Assembly (NCBI GenBank): GCA_016935735.1
Contig: JAFGQK010000042.1
Span: 1-64,000, forward strand
DNA: 64,000 bases
Origin: Spirochaetales bacterium
GTDB taxonomy: Bacteria > Spirochaetota > Spirochaetia > SZUA-6 > JAFGRV01
Direction of reading: 5' to 3'
Shown here: piece after piece, positions 29,254 to 38,862 of the stretch
How the letters are laid out: each line of letters begins with the position of its first letter
Position numbering within the stretch: the stretch's first letter is position 1
The notes under the pieces: model-generated
What the model was told of the DNA's origin: nothing
The model's input: the letters and a program-made list of their open reading frames with translations, nothing else
The model's database searches: none
Program-made: the position numbers and the translations under genes

Positions 29254-30645
29254 ATGAAATCCGATACATTTCAGCTTATTGTGATAGGAGCAGGCGTCGG
29301 GGGATGCAGTATTGCATTTGAGGCTGCAAAAAATGGCCTGAGTGTTGTTCTTATCGATAAGCGGAAAAAGGAAAAAATCGGTGAAAAGTTTACCTGTGAT
29401 ACGATTCCTTCGTATGTTTTTGATGAATTAAGTCTTCCTTTACCAGAGGATGACGAGATACGTTTGATCGTAAAAATGTTAAAGGTATTTTCACCGGATA
29501 TGCATTCTCATTTTACCGCCGATATAGGAGCATATCTTGTAGACCGGCAGAAATTTAGTCAGCGTCTTTTGCATTATACTCTTACCCAGGGTGTCTGTCT
29601 TTATGATGAAGCAGAGTATGGGGAACCAGTTATTGAGAATGGCTTCATTATTGGTGTACATTGCCGGATGCCCGGTGGAGAAGAGAAGGAGTTCAGGGGA
29701 AAGATCATCTGTGATGCAAGCGGGTTTCCTGCTGTCGTTCGTAATTCATTGCCGGATTCTGTCTATCGTAATGAGGTGTTAAATTCTCATGATGTCTTTT
29801 GTGGATACGGTGAGGTCCGTGATATTTTTATTCCTTCCGGCACAATGGAGGGAATTGTCCCTTATAAGGATTTTCCCGGATTGTATTATTTTATTCGCAA
29901 CAGCGGCTATGCCCGGATTATTCCCGAACGTGATGGCAGGGTAAATATTGGCTGTTGGGTGCCTCTAAATTCCAGGAATTTTAATCCTGAAAAATTGACA
30001 AAACAATATGGTGATTCATTATCTGCATATATTGGTAAAAAAATATATGCTTCCAGTACCGAATCGGAAGCATATATTGCTTTAAGAACATGCCAGCCTG
30101 AACTAATAGGAAATGGATTTATGGTTGTGGGTGATGCGGCCTGCCAGGTATCCCCTATTTCTGCATTCGGTATACCAGGCTCCATGATTGGCGGAAAACT
30201 TGCCGCAGAGGCCGCTGCATCTGCAATCAGGAAGGGAGATGTAAGCAGGGAAGGACTCTGGAAATATAATATCCGCTATAAAACCGGAAGGGGAGCGGCA
30301 CAGGCTTTTATTCATCTCATACATGTTTTTCTTCAGAATATAAAAGATCAGGATATAAATATCCTCATAAAAACAGGTCTTTTGGGTGCCACAGAGTTTA
30401 ATTTATTAATGATGAATCAGACATACACTTACACAAGATTGGATTTTATTAAAAAATTTTTGTCCGGTTTTCCTCATATCCGGCTTTTATTCCGGCTTCG
30501 GTTTCTCTACTCCATGTGTAAAAAAATGGAAAAGCACTACAGGAAATTCCCCCATGACATTAAAAAGTTTGATGCATGGGGTTTAAAGAGAAAAAGGCTG
30601 TATCAGAAGCTTTTTAAAGGATTAAAATTAGAACGGGAGATATAA
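29254..30645 (+). CDS. Geranylgeranyl-reductase-type FAD oxidoreductase
   Basis: This 463-residue flavoprotein has an N-terminal FAD-binding GAGVGGCSIAFEAAKNG, a central DASGFPAVVR and the second FAD motif VVGDAACQVSPISAFGIPG, followed by KLAAEAA. This is the layout of the geranylgeranyl reductase / digeranylglycerophospholipid reductase family, which reduces isoprenoid double bonds. In bacteria other substrates are common, so the exact substrate is unknown. AAGGAG precedes the ATG. It is divergent from GH57. Confidence 0.82.
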   Translation: MKSDTFQLIVIGAGVGGCSIAFEAAKNGLSVVLIDKRKKEKIGEKFTCDTIPSYVFDELSLPLPEDDEIRLIVKMLKVFSPDMHSHFTADIGAYLVDRQKFSQRLLHYTLTQGVCLYDEAEYGEPVIENGFIIGVHCRMPGGEEKEFRGKIICDASGFPAVVRNSLPDSVYRNEVLNSHDVFCGYGEVRDIFIPSGTMEGIVPYKDFPGLYYFIRNSGYARIIPERDGRVNIGCWVPLNSRNFNPEKLTKQYGDSLSAYIGKKIYASSTESEAYIALRTCQPELIGNGFMVVGDAACQVSPISAFGIPGSMIGGKLAAEAAASAIRKGDVSREGLWKYNIRYKTGRGAAQAFIHLIHVFLQNIKDQDINILIKTGLLGATEFNLLMMNQTYTYTRLDFIKKFLSGFPHIRLLFRLRFLYSMCKKMEKHYRKFPHDIKKFDAWGLKRKRLYQKLFKGLKLEREI

Positions 30646-30678
30646 AATTACTTAAAATAAGCGACATAAAGTTTTTCC

Positions 30679-31917
30679 TTAAGGCCCATACCATTGAGTA
30701 TACAGAAAGTAATTTCCATCCAGATTAATGGTATAATCCAGGGTAACAGAAGGAAATGAAGAGGTAATAAGATATTGATGAAAGTTAAGTATTTTCCCCG
30801 GTGTCGGAACCTGGTAGGTATAATTTGCCGTGGGTGCTGAATCGATTGCCGTAAGACTGCCTCCTCTACAGGTATAATCAAATACATCCGGCAGATAAGT
30901 AACAAAGTACATTTCGTGAACCGGCCATGTTGTTTTGGGAAGTGTCAGAATCAGGGTCCCGGAAAGCAGATAATTTCCGGGGGAATTCGATAAGATCAAC
31001 TCTACTTCACCGGATTGGTCCCCGGATCTTCCCGGATTTACCTTTAACTTTATCATACGATTCTGAGTATCCGGTACGGAAAATGAATGTTGTATTTTAT
31101 TTATATAAACCTTTTCCAGTGTATATGTTTCTGGTATGAAAAATGAAATTGTCTTTTCCCCGGTAAAAAGAAGTGAATAGAGAATCCGTATAATCATTTT
31201 CCCTTCGAGGGTCGATATAACAGATGCATGTGCTTCTTTTATCATAGATTCTATTTCCGGTTGGGCTGCTTTTACAACTTTTGTTTCTTTTTTCTTTTTA
31301 TATTCCCATTCAATGTGATAGGTATTATTTTTGGGGTATATTAATACGCCATCGGATGTTACTGTTTGTATATTATTGTTATTCAGGCTGAAATAGTTAT
31401 CATCAAACCGTAGATTTAACAACGATTGAGAAGCTTTTTCAAAGCTTATGTTTATGGTGTTATTTTTTTCTTTTATCCCGGCTTTTTTAATAAACGATAT
31501 GGTAAATGTGTAAACTCCTTTGCTTTCAGTGATAAGTGTGAGTTTTTTGTCAAGATGGACGAAAAAAGCGTTGTCTATTTCCGGCAGGCTGTAAATGTTT
31601 GTCTCACTATCCACCGTAAAAAGAGGAACAGTCACCCATTCCTTGTCCGCAAGAACCATGACACTTATGGTAGCATTCATATCAACTGCCTGTTCCAGAA
31701 GTTGTCCTTTTACATCAATACGGTGAATGACTGCCTTTACTGGCGGTTGAATCCCGGGAGAAACTTTTAATTTATCTATCTCTCTGTACAGCTTAAGTAT
31801 TTCTTCCAGGGGGAGAGTTGCTGATGATTGATTAATACTCTCTTCAGCAGAGAGTGGATATATAATGATGATACATACAAATAATATGAAGAAAAAATAA
31901 TTGTTACGATCTTTCAT
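30679..31917 (-). CDS. Exported protein of unknown function
   Basis: This 412-residue protein has a clear signal peptide (residues 1-25, NYFFFILFVCIIIIYPLSAEE). The rest is beta-rich and has repeated blocks such as LIYPKNNTYHIEWEYKKKKE and SGTLILTLPKTTWPVHEMYF, suggesting beta-sandwich domains. No catalytic motif is seen. Its start overlaps the stop of the CreD-like membrane protein gene by four bases, so the two are translationally coupled and probably work together at the envelope. Confidence 0.75.
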   Translation of the reverse strand: MKDRNNYFFFILFVCIIIIYPLSAEESINQSSATLPLEEILKLYREIDKLKVSPGIQPPVKAVIHRIDVKGQLLEQAVDMNATISVMVLADKEWVTVPLFTVDSETNIYSLPEIDNAFFVHLDKKLTLITESKGVYTFTISFIKKAGIKEKNNTINISFEKASQSLLNLRFDDNYFSLNNNNIQTVTSDGVLIYPKNNTYHIEWEYKKKKETKVVKAAQPEIESMIKEAHASVISTLEGKMIIRILYSLLFTGEKTISFFIPETYTLEKVYINKIQHSFSVPDTQNRMIKLKVNPGRSGDQSGEVELILSNSPGNYLLSGTLILTLPKTTWPVHEMYFVTYLPDVFDYTCRGGSLTAIDSAPTANYTYQVPTPGKILNFHQYLITSSFPSVTLDYTINLDGNYFLYTQWYGP

Positions 31918-33161
31918 GATAACTCCTTTTTTTGTATCAATGTTGTTTTGAATGTGGATATAAGTGCCTGTATTTTATTACGGCTGGATAACCACATTAA
32001 TATACATAATCCGAGTAAGATTTCCAGTGTATATATTAACCCAGTATGACCTTCTAGAATAACTGCACATGTTGGAATAAATTGATATATTATGAATAAC
32101 CCGGCTGTGAAAAGACCTTCTTTCAGGGAGAGGGTATAGTTTATATAAAGGAAGAGCATAAGTGCAATAACAACGAAGGCAATGCCATAAGCGATATAAA
32201 AATGAAGGTAAGCGGCTAAATAAGCAAGAAGAACGAAAAAGAAAGAATAACTTGCAGCGATCAGACAAGCAGTATATAACGGAAGAGGTTTTTTTGCATA
32301 GAAGAACAAACCAATAATACCCAGAAAGAAAAAGATAAAAGTAAGCCAGCTTCTCTGTGTCATTGTCGTGATAATTTTATCAAAGGATTTTTCAGAAGGA
32401 AGGATTAAGCCAACAGGCACACCGGATTCCAGTGAAGTGTAATCCCATTCCATTATGATTTTGTCTTTATTTTCCATAGTGATCGCTGTCGCAGGGATAA
32501 CCCCTTCTGCATAATCATAATTTTTACCCCCTTCTATGAATGCGGTGAGATGGAAATTTTTTACTGGTAAATCCGGATCCAGGACATAATTGAATTCATT
32601 AAGCCCTCTTCCCGAGTAAGTAATCTCAAAATTAATAGCCTGTTCCTTTTCAAGCCTTCCTGTCCAGACAAGTTTATCCCTGGTTTCCGACAGGTCGATT
32701 GTTGAAGGTTTTTCATCAACATAGAAATTCAAATTTGAAAGGAGGATTTTATTTTTTTCCAGGTTGATAGGGAATACAAAGACAATATCGATTTTTGCAG
32801 CCTGTGAATTAACAATTGTATAATTTCCTTTAAAATTGAAATCAAAGCCTGAAAAATAAACAAGTCCTCTTTTTCTGTAATTCATGAGGGTATTGATTGT
32901 TATTGTCTGATTTGCAAAAGGTAATGGATAGAGTTCTGTAAATACTGTCCCGGTTTCAATATAACGGACGGAAGGTGCAGACTGAACGATCGGTGCTCCC
33001 CACCTTTCTATTACGTCCTTATACAGTTCTGTATTGGCAAAATGGGATCTATCTTTGATTTGAATGGGCAGGACAAGAAGAACAATCAGGACAATGATAA
33101 AACAGATAAATAGATGATAAGGAAAGAGGATTTGAAAAAGAAATTGAAAAAAACGCTTCAT
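31914..33161 (-). CDS. CreD-like inner-membrane protein
   Basis: This 415-residue protein has a membrane helix near the N-terminus (FHLFICFIIVLIVLLVLPI), a large extracytoplasmic beta-rich domain (about residues 35-265) and five C-terminal membrane helices. This topology, and the motif FNYVLDPDLPVKNFHLT-like stretch, resemble the CreD (CetA) family. I prefer the ATG at 33161 with GGAG six bases upstream over a TTG four codons earlier. No creBC-like two-component genes are near. Confidence 0.6.
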   Translation of the reverse strand: MKRFFQFLFQILFPYHLFICFIIVLIVLLVLPIQIKDRSHFANTELYKDVIERWGAPIVQSAPSVRYIETGTVFTELYPLPFANQTITINTLMNYRKRGLVYFSGFDFNFKGNYTIVNSQAAKIDIVFVFPINLEKNKILLSNLNFYVDEKPSTIDLSETRDKLVWTGRLEKEQAINFEITYSGRGLNEFNYVLDPDLPVKNFHLTAFIEGGKNYDYAEGVIPATAITMENKDKIIMEWDYTSLESGVPVGLILPSEKSFDKIITTMTQRSWLTFIFFFLGIIGLFFYAKKPLPLYTACLIAASYSFFFVLLAYLAAYLHFYIAYGIAFVVIALMLFLYINYTLSLKEGLFTAGLFIIYQFIPTCAVILEGHTGLIYTLEILLGLCILMWLSSRNKIQALISTFKTTLIQKKELS

Positions 33162-33324
33162 TACATTCTCCAATCATATAAAATGTTTGTATTCTGTAAA
33201 TAAATCTATCATGAGAATATGGTATGAATATGGTTAAGATATGAAAAAGGGTGGCAGAATAATGGCATTTTTTTGGCAAAGAATGATGAAAAGATTATAA
33301 TTATGGAGAGGGGAGTATTATGCG

Positions 33325-33756
33325 ATGAAAAAACAAAAGAAAATAAGAAACTATAGTGAAGATAAGATGATAAAGGAATTAAAGAAAAAGGAAAAAAAAG
33401 CAGAAAAACTCCTGGAAAATGCACAGGGTTTTGATAGAATATTAATTAAAATAGACCTGAAAATATCAAAAACCATTCAATTCCTTCAGGAAGTAATTGA
33501 AGATCTGAAGCTTCTTTTTGAACTTGTTAAAGATGTAGTCCGGCAAAAATATAAAGAGATACCGGTTGGTTCAGTAATTATTGTTACCGGGGCTTTACTC
33601 TATTTTCTCACTCCCCTGGATATTGCACCGGATTTTATCCCGGTAATCGGATTTACCGATGATGTGTCAGTAATTCTTTTGGTCATAAAGCAGATACAGA
33701 CGGATCTGGATAATTATAAGAAGTGGAGAAAAAAGAACAGGAAAAAAAGAAAGTAA
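33325..33756 (+). CDS. DUF1232 (YkvA-like) membrane protein
   Basis: This 143-residue protein ends in the DUF1232 domain: VIIVTGALLYFLTPLDIAPD, then FIPVIGFTDDVSVILLV. The N-terminal third is a basic coiled coil (KELKKKEKKAEKLLENA). The function of this widespread family is unknown; it has one or two short hydrophobic segments. GGGGAG lies upstream of the ATG, with an intervening ATGCGATGA mini-frame. Confidence 0.88.
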   Translation: MKKQKKIRNYSEDKMIKELKKKEKKAEKLLENAQGFDRILIKIDLKISKTIQFLQEVIEDLKLLFELVKDVVRQKYKEIPVGSVIIVTGALLYFLTPLDIAPDFIPVIGFTDDVSVILLVIKQIQTDLDNYKKWRKKNRKKRK

Positions 33757-33765
33757 CGACCGTAC

Positions 33766-33794
33766 TTGCATATTAAGAGCACGTGTACTATACT
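33766..33794 (+). promoter_or_regulatory. Probable asnS promoter
   Basis: TTGCAT (33766-33771), a 17-bp spacer and TATACT (33789-33794) lie 45 bp before the asnS start. Confidence 0.6.
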
Positions 33795-33838
33795 GGGTAA
33801 ACTAATACAACCATTACAGATCGATGGTGGAGGACGTT

Positions 33839-35137
33839 ATGTCAGAACATGTACTTGTTTGCAATATTAAAGATTATGCAGGAAAATCCGTTCTTATCAA
33901 GGGGTGGGTGCATAATCAGCGGTCATCCGGGAAGATTTCATTTATCCAGGTAAGAGATGGAAGTGGGTATATCCAGGCAGTGGCAAACAGGGGGGATTTG
34001 AAAGAAGAGTGCTGGAATACGATAAATGAAATAACCCGCGAAAGCTCAATCATGATAGAAGGATCAGTGAGTGAACACCCGAAAAAAAAGGGAGTATTTG
34101 AACTCCAGGTATCGGATGTAATGATCATAGCAAAGAGTGAGCCGTTTCCTATTGAAAAGAAAGAACATGGTCCGGATTTTCTTCTTCAGAACCGCCATCT
34201 CTGGCTGCGTTCCAAAAAACAATGGGCAATACAGCGAATCAGGAATACGATTATCTGTGCAACCTATGATTTTTTTATGGGGGAGAATTTCATTAAGGTA
34301 GATACACCGATTATTACCGCAAGTTCATGTGAAGGCACGACAACCCTTTTTGAACTGGAGTATTTTGATCTGGGTAAAGCATACCTTTCACAGAGTGGCC
34401 AGCTTTATCTTGAAGCTCTTATTTCGGCGCATGGAAAGGTTTTTGACTTTGGCCCGGTATTCAGGGCGGAAAAATCCAAAACCCGTAAACACCTTGTCGA
34501 GTTCTGGATGATGGATGCAGAGATGGCGTTTTATGAACATGAAGATAATATTGCTATCCAGGAACGGCTTGTCTGCTCTATTATCAGGCAGGTATTAAAG
34601 ATAAATCAAAAAGAGCTTGAAATACTCGGGAGGGATATCTCCAAACTTGACTCAATTTCCCCGCCATTTGAACGAATTACTCATAGCGAGGCGGTGAAAA
34701 TTCTTCAGAAAAAAGGTTCAGGCATTACAGAGGATGTAGATCTTGGGGCAAATGATGAATCCCTGCTTGCAGATGTATTTAAAGGCCCCCTTTTTATTGA
34801 ACGGTGGCCTGCTAAAATCAAGGCATTCTATATGAAACGCTGTCCGGATGATTATAATTATGTTAAAGCGAGTGATCTTATGGCCCCGGAAGGATTCGGT
34901 GAACTTATCGGAGGATCCCAGAGGGAGGATGATTATGATCTTCTTTTAAGCAGGATGAAAGAAGAAAACATGCCAATTGATGATTTCCAGTGGTATCTGG
35001 ATACACGGCGGTATGGATCAGTTCCTCACAGCGGATTTGGATATGGTCTGGAGAGGCTTGTTACCTGGATTACAGGAATAGAACACATCCGCGAAACCAT
35101 CCCGTTTCCAAGAATGCTCTACAGGTTTTATCCATAA
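33839..35137 (+). CDS. asnS: Asparaginyl-tRNA synthetase
   Basis: This 432-residue class II synthetase has an N-terminal OB-fold anticodon-binding domain (SVLIKGWVHNQRSSGKISFI), motif 2 region FRAEKSKTRKHLVEFWMMDAEM in two pieces, and motif 3 GFGYGLERLVTWITG. The mix of GSQRE and WYLDTRRYG fits AsnRS rather than AspRS. I chose the ATG at 33839, five bases after GGAGG, over one five codons earlier. The next gene downstream has its own promoter and structured leader. Confidence 0.94.
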   Translation: MSEHVLVCNIKDYAGKSVLIKGWVHNQRSSGKISFIQVRDGSGYIQAVANRGDLKEECWNTINEITRESSIMIEGSVSEHPKKKGVFELQVSDVMIIAKSEPFPIEKKEHGPDFLLQNRHLWLRSKKQWAIQRIRNTIICATYDFFMGENFIKVDTPIITASSCEGTTTLFELEYFDLGKAYLSQSGQLYLEALISAHGKVFDFGPVFRAEKSKTRKHLVEFWMMDAEMAFYEHEDNIAIQERLVCSIIRQVLKINQKELEILGRDISKLDSISPPFERITHSEAVKILQKKGSGITEDVDLGANDESLLADVFKGPLFIERWPAKIKAFYMKRCPDDYNYVKASDLMAPEGFGELIGGSQREDDYDLLLSRMKEENMPIDDFQWYLDTRRYGSVPHSGFGYGLERLVTWITGIEHIRETIPFPRMLYRFYP

Positions 35138-35232
35138 ATAAATCTAAAAAATTAAGAGAAAAAGATTTTTTATTTTTTCCAGGATCCGGGGTATACGCCT
35201 GTATAGGTGAATTTGCAATATAATTTTACCCC

Positions 35233-35262
35233 TTGACTTTTCAAATTAATTGTAGTTATATT
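35233..35262 (+). promoter_or_regulatory. Promoter of the metallolyase gene
   Basis: TTGACT (35233-35238), an 18-bp spacer and TATATT (35257-35262) are well matched. Transcription would begin near 35268, at the first arm of repeat copy B. Confidence 0.65.
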
Positions 35263-35264
35263 GT

Positions 35265-35346
35265 ACCTTATAAACCATCGTGCCTCAACAAATGTTGAGG
35301 AGTATTCAATATTGTTGAACCCCAATTGTTGTTAAAATAAGGTGGT
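35265..35346 (+). repeat. Structured repeat element, copy B (probable 5' leader)
   Basis: The outer stem ACCTTAT (35265-35271) pairs with ATAAGGT (35337-35343). A perfect hairpin CCTCAAC/GTTGAGG (35283-35300, loop AAAT) and a hairpin TTCAA/TTGAA (35305-35319) lie inside. It starts just after the promoter -10 box and ends 54 bp before the metallolyase ATG. The outer stem would bury the AAGGTGG sequence. Confidence 0.75.
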
Positions 35347-35399
35347 CTGCAATAAACCTGTATGGAGGAGGCTTTTCTGATTACAGAAAGGATCATAGA

Positions 35400-37184
35400 A
35401 TGTATTATTATGGAAAGACAAAAAATGTTAAGGAATATTCTTTTAAGAATGTCCTTGAGCCCAATCTTTTCAGAGATATTTTCCCGTATGATGAACCTCC
35501 CCGGCTTAAGTATGACAATGTCCTTGTCCCGCTGAATATCCCGGATTCGATCTGGATTACCGATACAACCTTCAGGGATGGACAGCAGGCTCATCCGCCA
35601 TTTACCGTAAAGCAGATTGTTACCCTTTATAATTATTTATATAAGCTGGGTGGAAAAGCAGGGGTGATACGTCAGTGTGAATTTTTTCTTTACAGTGATA
35701 AAGACAGAAAAGCAGTGGAAGAATGTCTTGCTCTTAATTACCAGTATCCTGAAGTAACAGGCTGGATACGCGCTGTTCCCGGTGATTTCAAGCTGGTCAA
35801 AGCAATGGGGCTTAAGGAAACAGGAATACTCACATCAGCCTCCGACTACCATATTTATCTTAAATTAAAAAGTAACAGGGGTGATATTTTAGATAAATAC
35901 CTGGGTGTCGTAAAAGAAGCTTTGAGCGAAGGGATTATTCCAAGGTGTCATTTTGAAGATATTACAAGGTCGGATATATATGGGTTTAGTATTCCTTTTG
36001 CACAGGAACTCATGAGGCTCCGGGAAGAGAGTAAAATAAATATCAAGATTCGACTTTGTGATACCATGGGATATGGGGACCCCAGTCCTGCAGGAATACT
36101 CCCACGGTCTGTACCTAAAATCGTTCATGCCCTTGTAAGTAAAGCCGGTGTACCCTCGGAATGTCTTGAATGGCATGGACATAATGATTTCCATAAAGTT
36201 CATGCCAACAGCGCGGCCTCCTGGCTTTATGGGTGTGCTTCAATAAACTCGGCTATCTTTGGCATTGGCGAACGCACCGGGAATTCCCCGCTCGAGAGCC
36301 TTATCTTTGAATACATCTCTATAAAAGGGAATGATCCCCGTATTGATACAACAATAATTACGGAACTTGCACATTATTTTGAATCAGAAATATACCAGCA
36401 CCTGCCTTATAATTATCCTTTTGTAGGGAAAAATTTTAACGTAACCCGGGCAGGAATCCATGCAGATGGTGTAATTAAAAATGAAGAAATATATAATATT
36501 TTTAATACCCAGAAATTGCTTAACAGACCGATTGGTGTTCTTATTACTGATAAATCCGGGATTGCAGGAATTGCATGGTGGCTTAATTCCCAGCTTCAGC
36601 TTCCGCCAGAAGAACGTATAGATAAACACCATCCGGGTGTAAAAAAAATTTATGACTGGGTCACGGATCAATATGAATTCGGCAGGATTGTCGGAATATC
36701 AGACGAGGAAATGACATGGCTTGCAAAAAAGTTCCTGCCCGATTATTTTGAGAGTGATTTTGATCGCCTTAAACAGAAGGTACAGGATGTTGCTGAAAGT
36801 GTCATAAGTCCTTTAAGAAAAAATGAAATTCTTATTTCCAGGGATGAACAGCAGATAGAATTACTCCTCCAAAAGATTATTGAACAGAATCCGTTTATTC
36901 AGTTGATTGTCTTTACAGACCCCAAAGGACAAAGGATGATCCATAATATTACCCAGGTAACAGACAAAGACAAATACCTTGACTTTACCAATGATGATTT
37001 TACTGCAAGTGAATGGTTTAAAAAACCGGTGGAAGACGGGAAGATCCATGTAACAGACCTCTATGTATCCAGGTTTACCGAGCGGCTTTGCATTACCGTA
37101 TCCACTCCTGTATGGGATGAAGAAGATAATATGATCGGAATTATTGCCTTTGATATAAAATTCGAAGAGGCAGTGAAGCTTTGA
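35400..37184 (+). CDS. DRE-TIM metallolyase with C-terminal Cache-like domain
   Basis: This 594-residue protein begins with an HMGL-like barrel. DTTFRDGQQAHPPFTVKQI is the first active-site strand, and EWHGHNDFHKVHANSAASWL carries the HxH metal site. The family includes 2-isopropylmalate, homocitrate and Re-citrate synthases; its long conserved blocks (SEFFLYS-like, GWIRAVPGDF, RCHFEDITRSDIYG) remind me of Re-citrate-synthase-like proteins of anaerobes. The usual LeuA regulatory domain is absent. Instead, residues from about 490 form a Cache/PDC-like domain (FTASEWFKKPVEDGKIHVTD, then PVWDEEDNMIGIIAFDI). No membrane helix is seen, so this domain is intracellular. Confidence 0.8.
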   Translation: MYYYGKTKNVKEYSFKNVLEPNLFRDIFPYDEPPRLKYDNVLVPLNIPDSIWITDTTFRDGQQAHPPFTVKQIVTLYNYLYKLGGKAGVIRQCEFFLYSDKDRKAVEECLALNYQYPEVTGWIRAVPGDFKLVKAMGLKETGILTSASDYHIYLKLKSNRGDILDKYLGVVKEALSEGIIPRCHFEDITRSDIYGFSIPFAQELMRLREESKINIKIRLCDTMGYGDPSPAGILPRSVPKIVHALVSKAGVPSECLEWHGHNDFHKVHANSAASWLYGCASINSAIFGIGERTGNSPLESLIFEYISIKGNDPRIDTTIITELAHYFESEIYQHLPYNYPFVGKNFNVTRAGIHADGVIKNEEIYNIFNTQKLLNRPIGVLITDKSGIAGIAWWLNSQLQLPPEERIDKHHPGVKKIYDWVTDQYEFGRIVGISDEEMTWLAKKFLPDYFESDFDRLKQKVQDVAESVISPLRKNEILISRDEQQIELLLQKIIEQNPFIQLIVFTDPKGQRMIHNITQVTDKDKYLDFTNDDFTASEWFKKPVEDGKIHVTDLYVSRFTERLCITVSTPVWDEEDNMIGIIAFDIKFEEAVKL

Positions 37185-37194
37185 TACGGATGAA

Positions 37195-38805
37195 ATGGTG
37201 GAAGTGAACAAACTCATTCACACGAACATAAAAGATTTTGCAGATTATCTGAAAGATGAATCACGAATATCCGGTCATGCTGATTCCATATCCTTTCCTC
37301 GTACCAGTGAGGAAATTCAATCAATTCTTTGTCACATCCGGGATATGCATAAAACCATTACCATCCAGGGAGCAAGAACAGGTATAACAGGGGGGGCGGT
37401 TCCTCATGGAGGTCATCTGCTGAACCTGAGCAGGCTGAACAGAATCCTGGCTCTTTCTTTTGATAAAGATAATAACAGATTTTTCATGAAAGTCCAGCCC
37501 GGTCTTATCCTTTCTGACCTTCAGCAGAAGATATCCGGGGGTGAAATCGATACAACAGATTGGGATGATGAATCCAGCCAGGCGTTAAAACTATTAAGGC
37601 AAGGGGATTCCTACTTTTTTCCCCCGGACCCTACAGAACCATCGGCATCAATTGGTGGTATGGCAGCCTGTAATGCATCCGGGGCATGTTCTTTTTTTTA
37701 TGGTCCCACAAGAAAATATATCCAGTCCCTTACCGTTCTTCTTGCAGATGGCTCCATTGTTTTTTTAAAACGCGGGGAGCAGAAAGCAGCAGGGAGAAGT
37801 TTTTTATTATCCACCGGTTCCGGTAGAACATATGCCGGGAACCTGCCTGCTTATGATATGCCTGAAGTGAAAAACGCAGCTGGATATTTTGCAAGGGATA
37901 ATATGGAGATGCTGGATCTCTTTATCGGATCCGAGGGTACACTGGGGATCATACTGGATATGGAAATTATCCTTATTAAAAAACCCTCTTTTATCTGGGG
38001 TATTACCAGCTTTTTACCACATGAAAAGATAATTTCCTTTATACACTATATCCGGGGTGATCATCTTACCCAGGGATTTACCAGGGGGCTTCCCTTGTTT
38101 CCCGCGGTTATTGAATTTTTTGATACCGATTCTCTCTTATTGCTTAAAAAGATGAAAGAAACACATGGGGCATTTTCATCCCTTCCCCGGATACCTGAAG
38201 GGGAAATAAGTGCTGTGTATGTCGAATTCCATGCAGATGATGAAGATATTCTGAATGATACCCTCCTTTGCCTGTCAGATGCTATAATAGATTCCGGGGG
38301 AAATGAAGAGACAACATGGTTTGCCACAAAGCCAGATGAATTAAAGCGGCTTTCTTTTTTCAGGCATGCAATTCCGGAAGCAGTGAATTTATATATTGAT
38401 ATGCAAAAAAAGGGTGGTCTTGCCATAACGAAACTCGGGACTGATATGGCGGTCCAGAATTGTTTTTTAAAGGATGTATACAGGTTATACTGTACAACGC
38501 TAAAACAAAACAACCTTCATTCTGTCATATTCGGACATATCGGAGATAATCATATTCATGTGAATATCCTTCCTGAATCAGAAAAAGAATATGAAACAGG
38601 GAAAGCTTTGTATCTGGAATGGGCAAAAGAAATCACAAAACTTGGCGGCTCGGTTTCTGCTGAACATGGTATTGGAAAATTAAAAACAGATTTTTTCAAA
38701 ATAATGTATGGAGAAAATGGAGTCAGGGAAATGCTGGCAATAAAAAAATTGTTTGATCCAGACATGATGCTGAATCCGGGCAATCTTTTTCCGGTTTCCA
38801 GATAG
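37195..38805 (+). CDS. GlcD-type FAD-linked oxidoreductase
   Basis: This 536-residue flavoprotein has an N-terminal FAD-binding domain (TIQGARTGITGGAVPHGG, DPTEPSASIGGMAACNASGA) and a C-terminal FAD-linked oxidase domain (FGHIGDNHIHVNILP, SAEHGIGKLKTDFF, FDPDMMLNPGNLFP). This is the D-lactate / glycolate / 2-hydroxyglutarate dehydrogenase family. Ten bases separate it from the metallolyase gene. With LarBC nearby (lactate racemisation) and a citrate/malate-type synthase, a role in 2-hydroxy-acid oxidation is plausible but inferred. An insert of about 30 residues after KISGGEID is unusual. Confidence 0.88.
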   Translation: MVEVNKLIHTNIKDFADYLKDESRISGHADSISFPRTSEEIQSILCHIRDMHKTITIQGARTGITGGAVPHGGHLLNLSRLNRILALSFDKDNNRFFMKVQPGLILSDLQQKISGGEIDTTDWDDESSQALKLLRQGDSYFFPPDPTEPSASIGGMAACNASGACSFFYGPTRKYIQSLTVLLADGSIVFLKRGEQKAAGRSFLLSTGSGRTYAGNLPAYDMPEVKNAAGYFARDNMEMLDLFIGSEGTLGIILDMEIILIKKPSFIWGITSFLPHEKIISFIHYIRGDHLTQGFTRGLPLFPAVIEFFDTDSLLLLKKMKETHGAFSSLPRIPEGEISAVYVEFHADDEDILNDTLLCLSDAIIDSGGNEETTWFATKPDELKRLSFFRHAIPEAVNLYIDMQKKGGLAITKLGTDMAVQNCFLKDVYRLYCTTLKQNNLHSVIFGHIGDNHIHVNILPESEKEYETGKALYLEWAKEITKLGGSVSAEHGIGKLKTDFFKIMYGENGVREMLAIKKLFDPDMMLNPGNLFPVSR

Positions 38806-38862
38806 TGTTTTCTAAATATTTGCACGTTTACCTCTTATTAAATATATGATATATAAATAATC

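Noticed and set aside
30648-30905. Minus-strand 85-codon frame next to the exported protein gene
   Set aside because: It overlaps the better supported 412-residue gene in another frame and has no signal peptide or known motif.
38061-38513. Open frame on the minus strand within the GlcD-type gene
   Set aside because: It is a shadow of a strongly supported plus-strand gene and has no recognisable domain.
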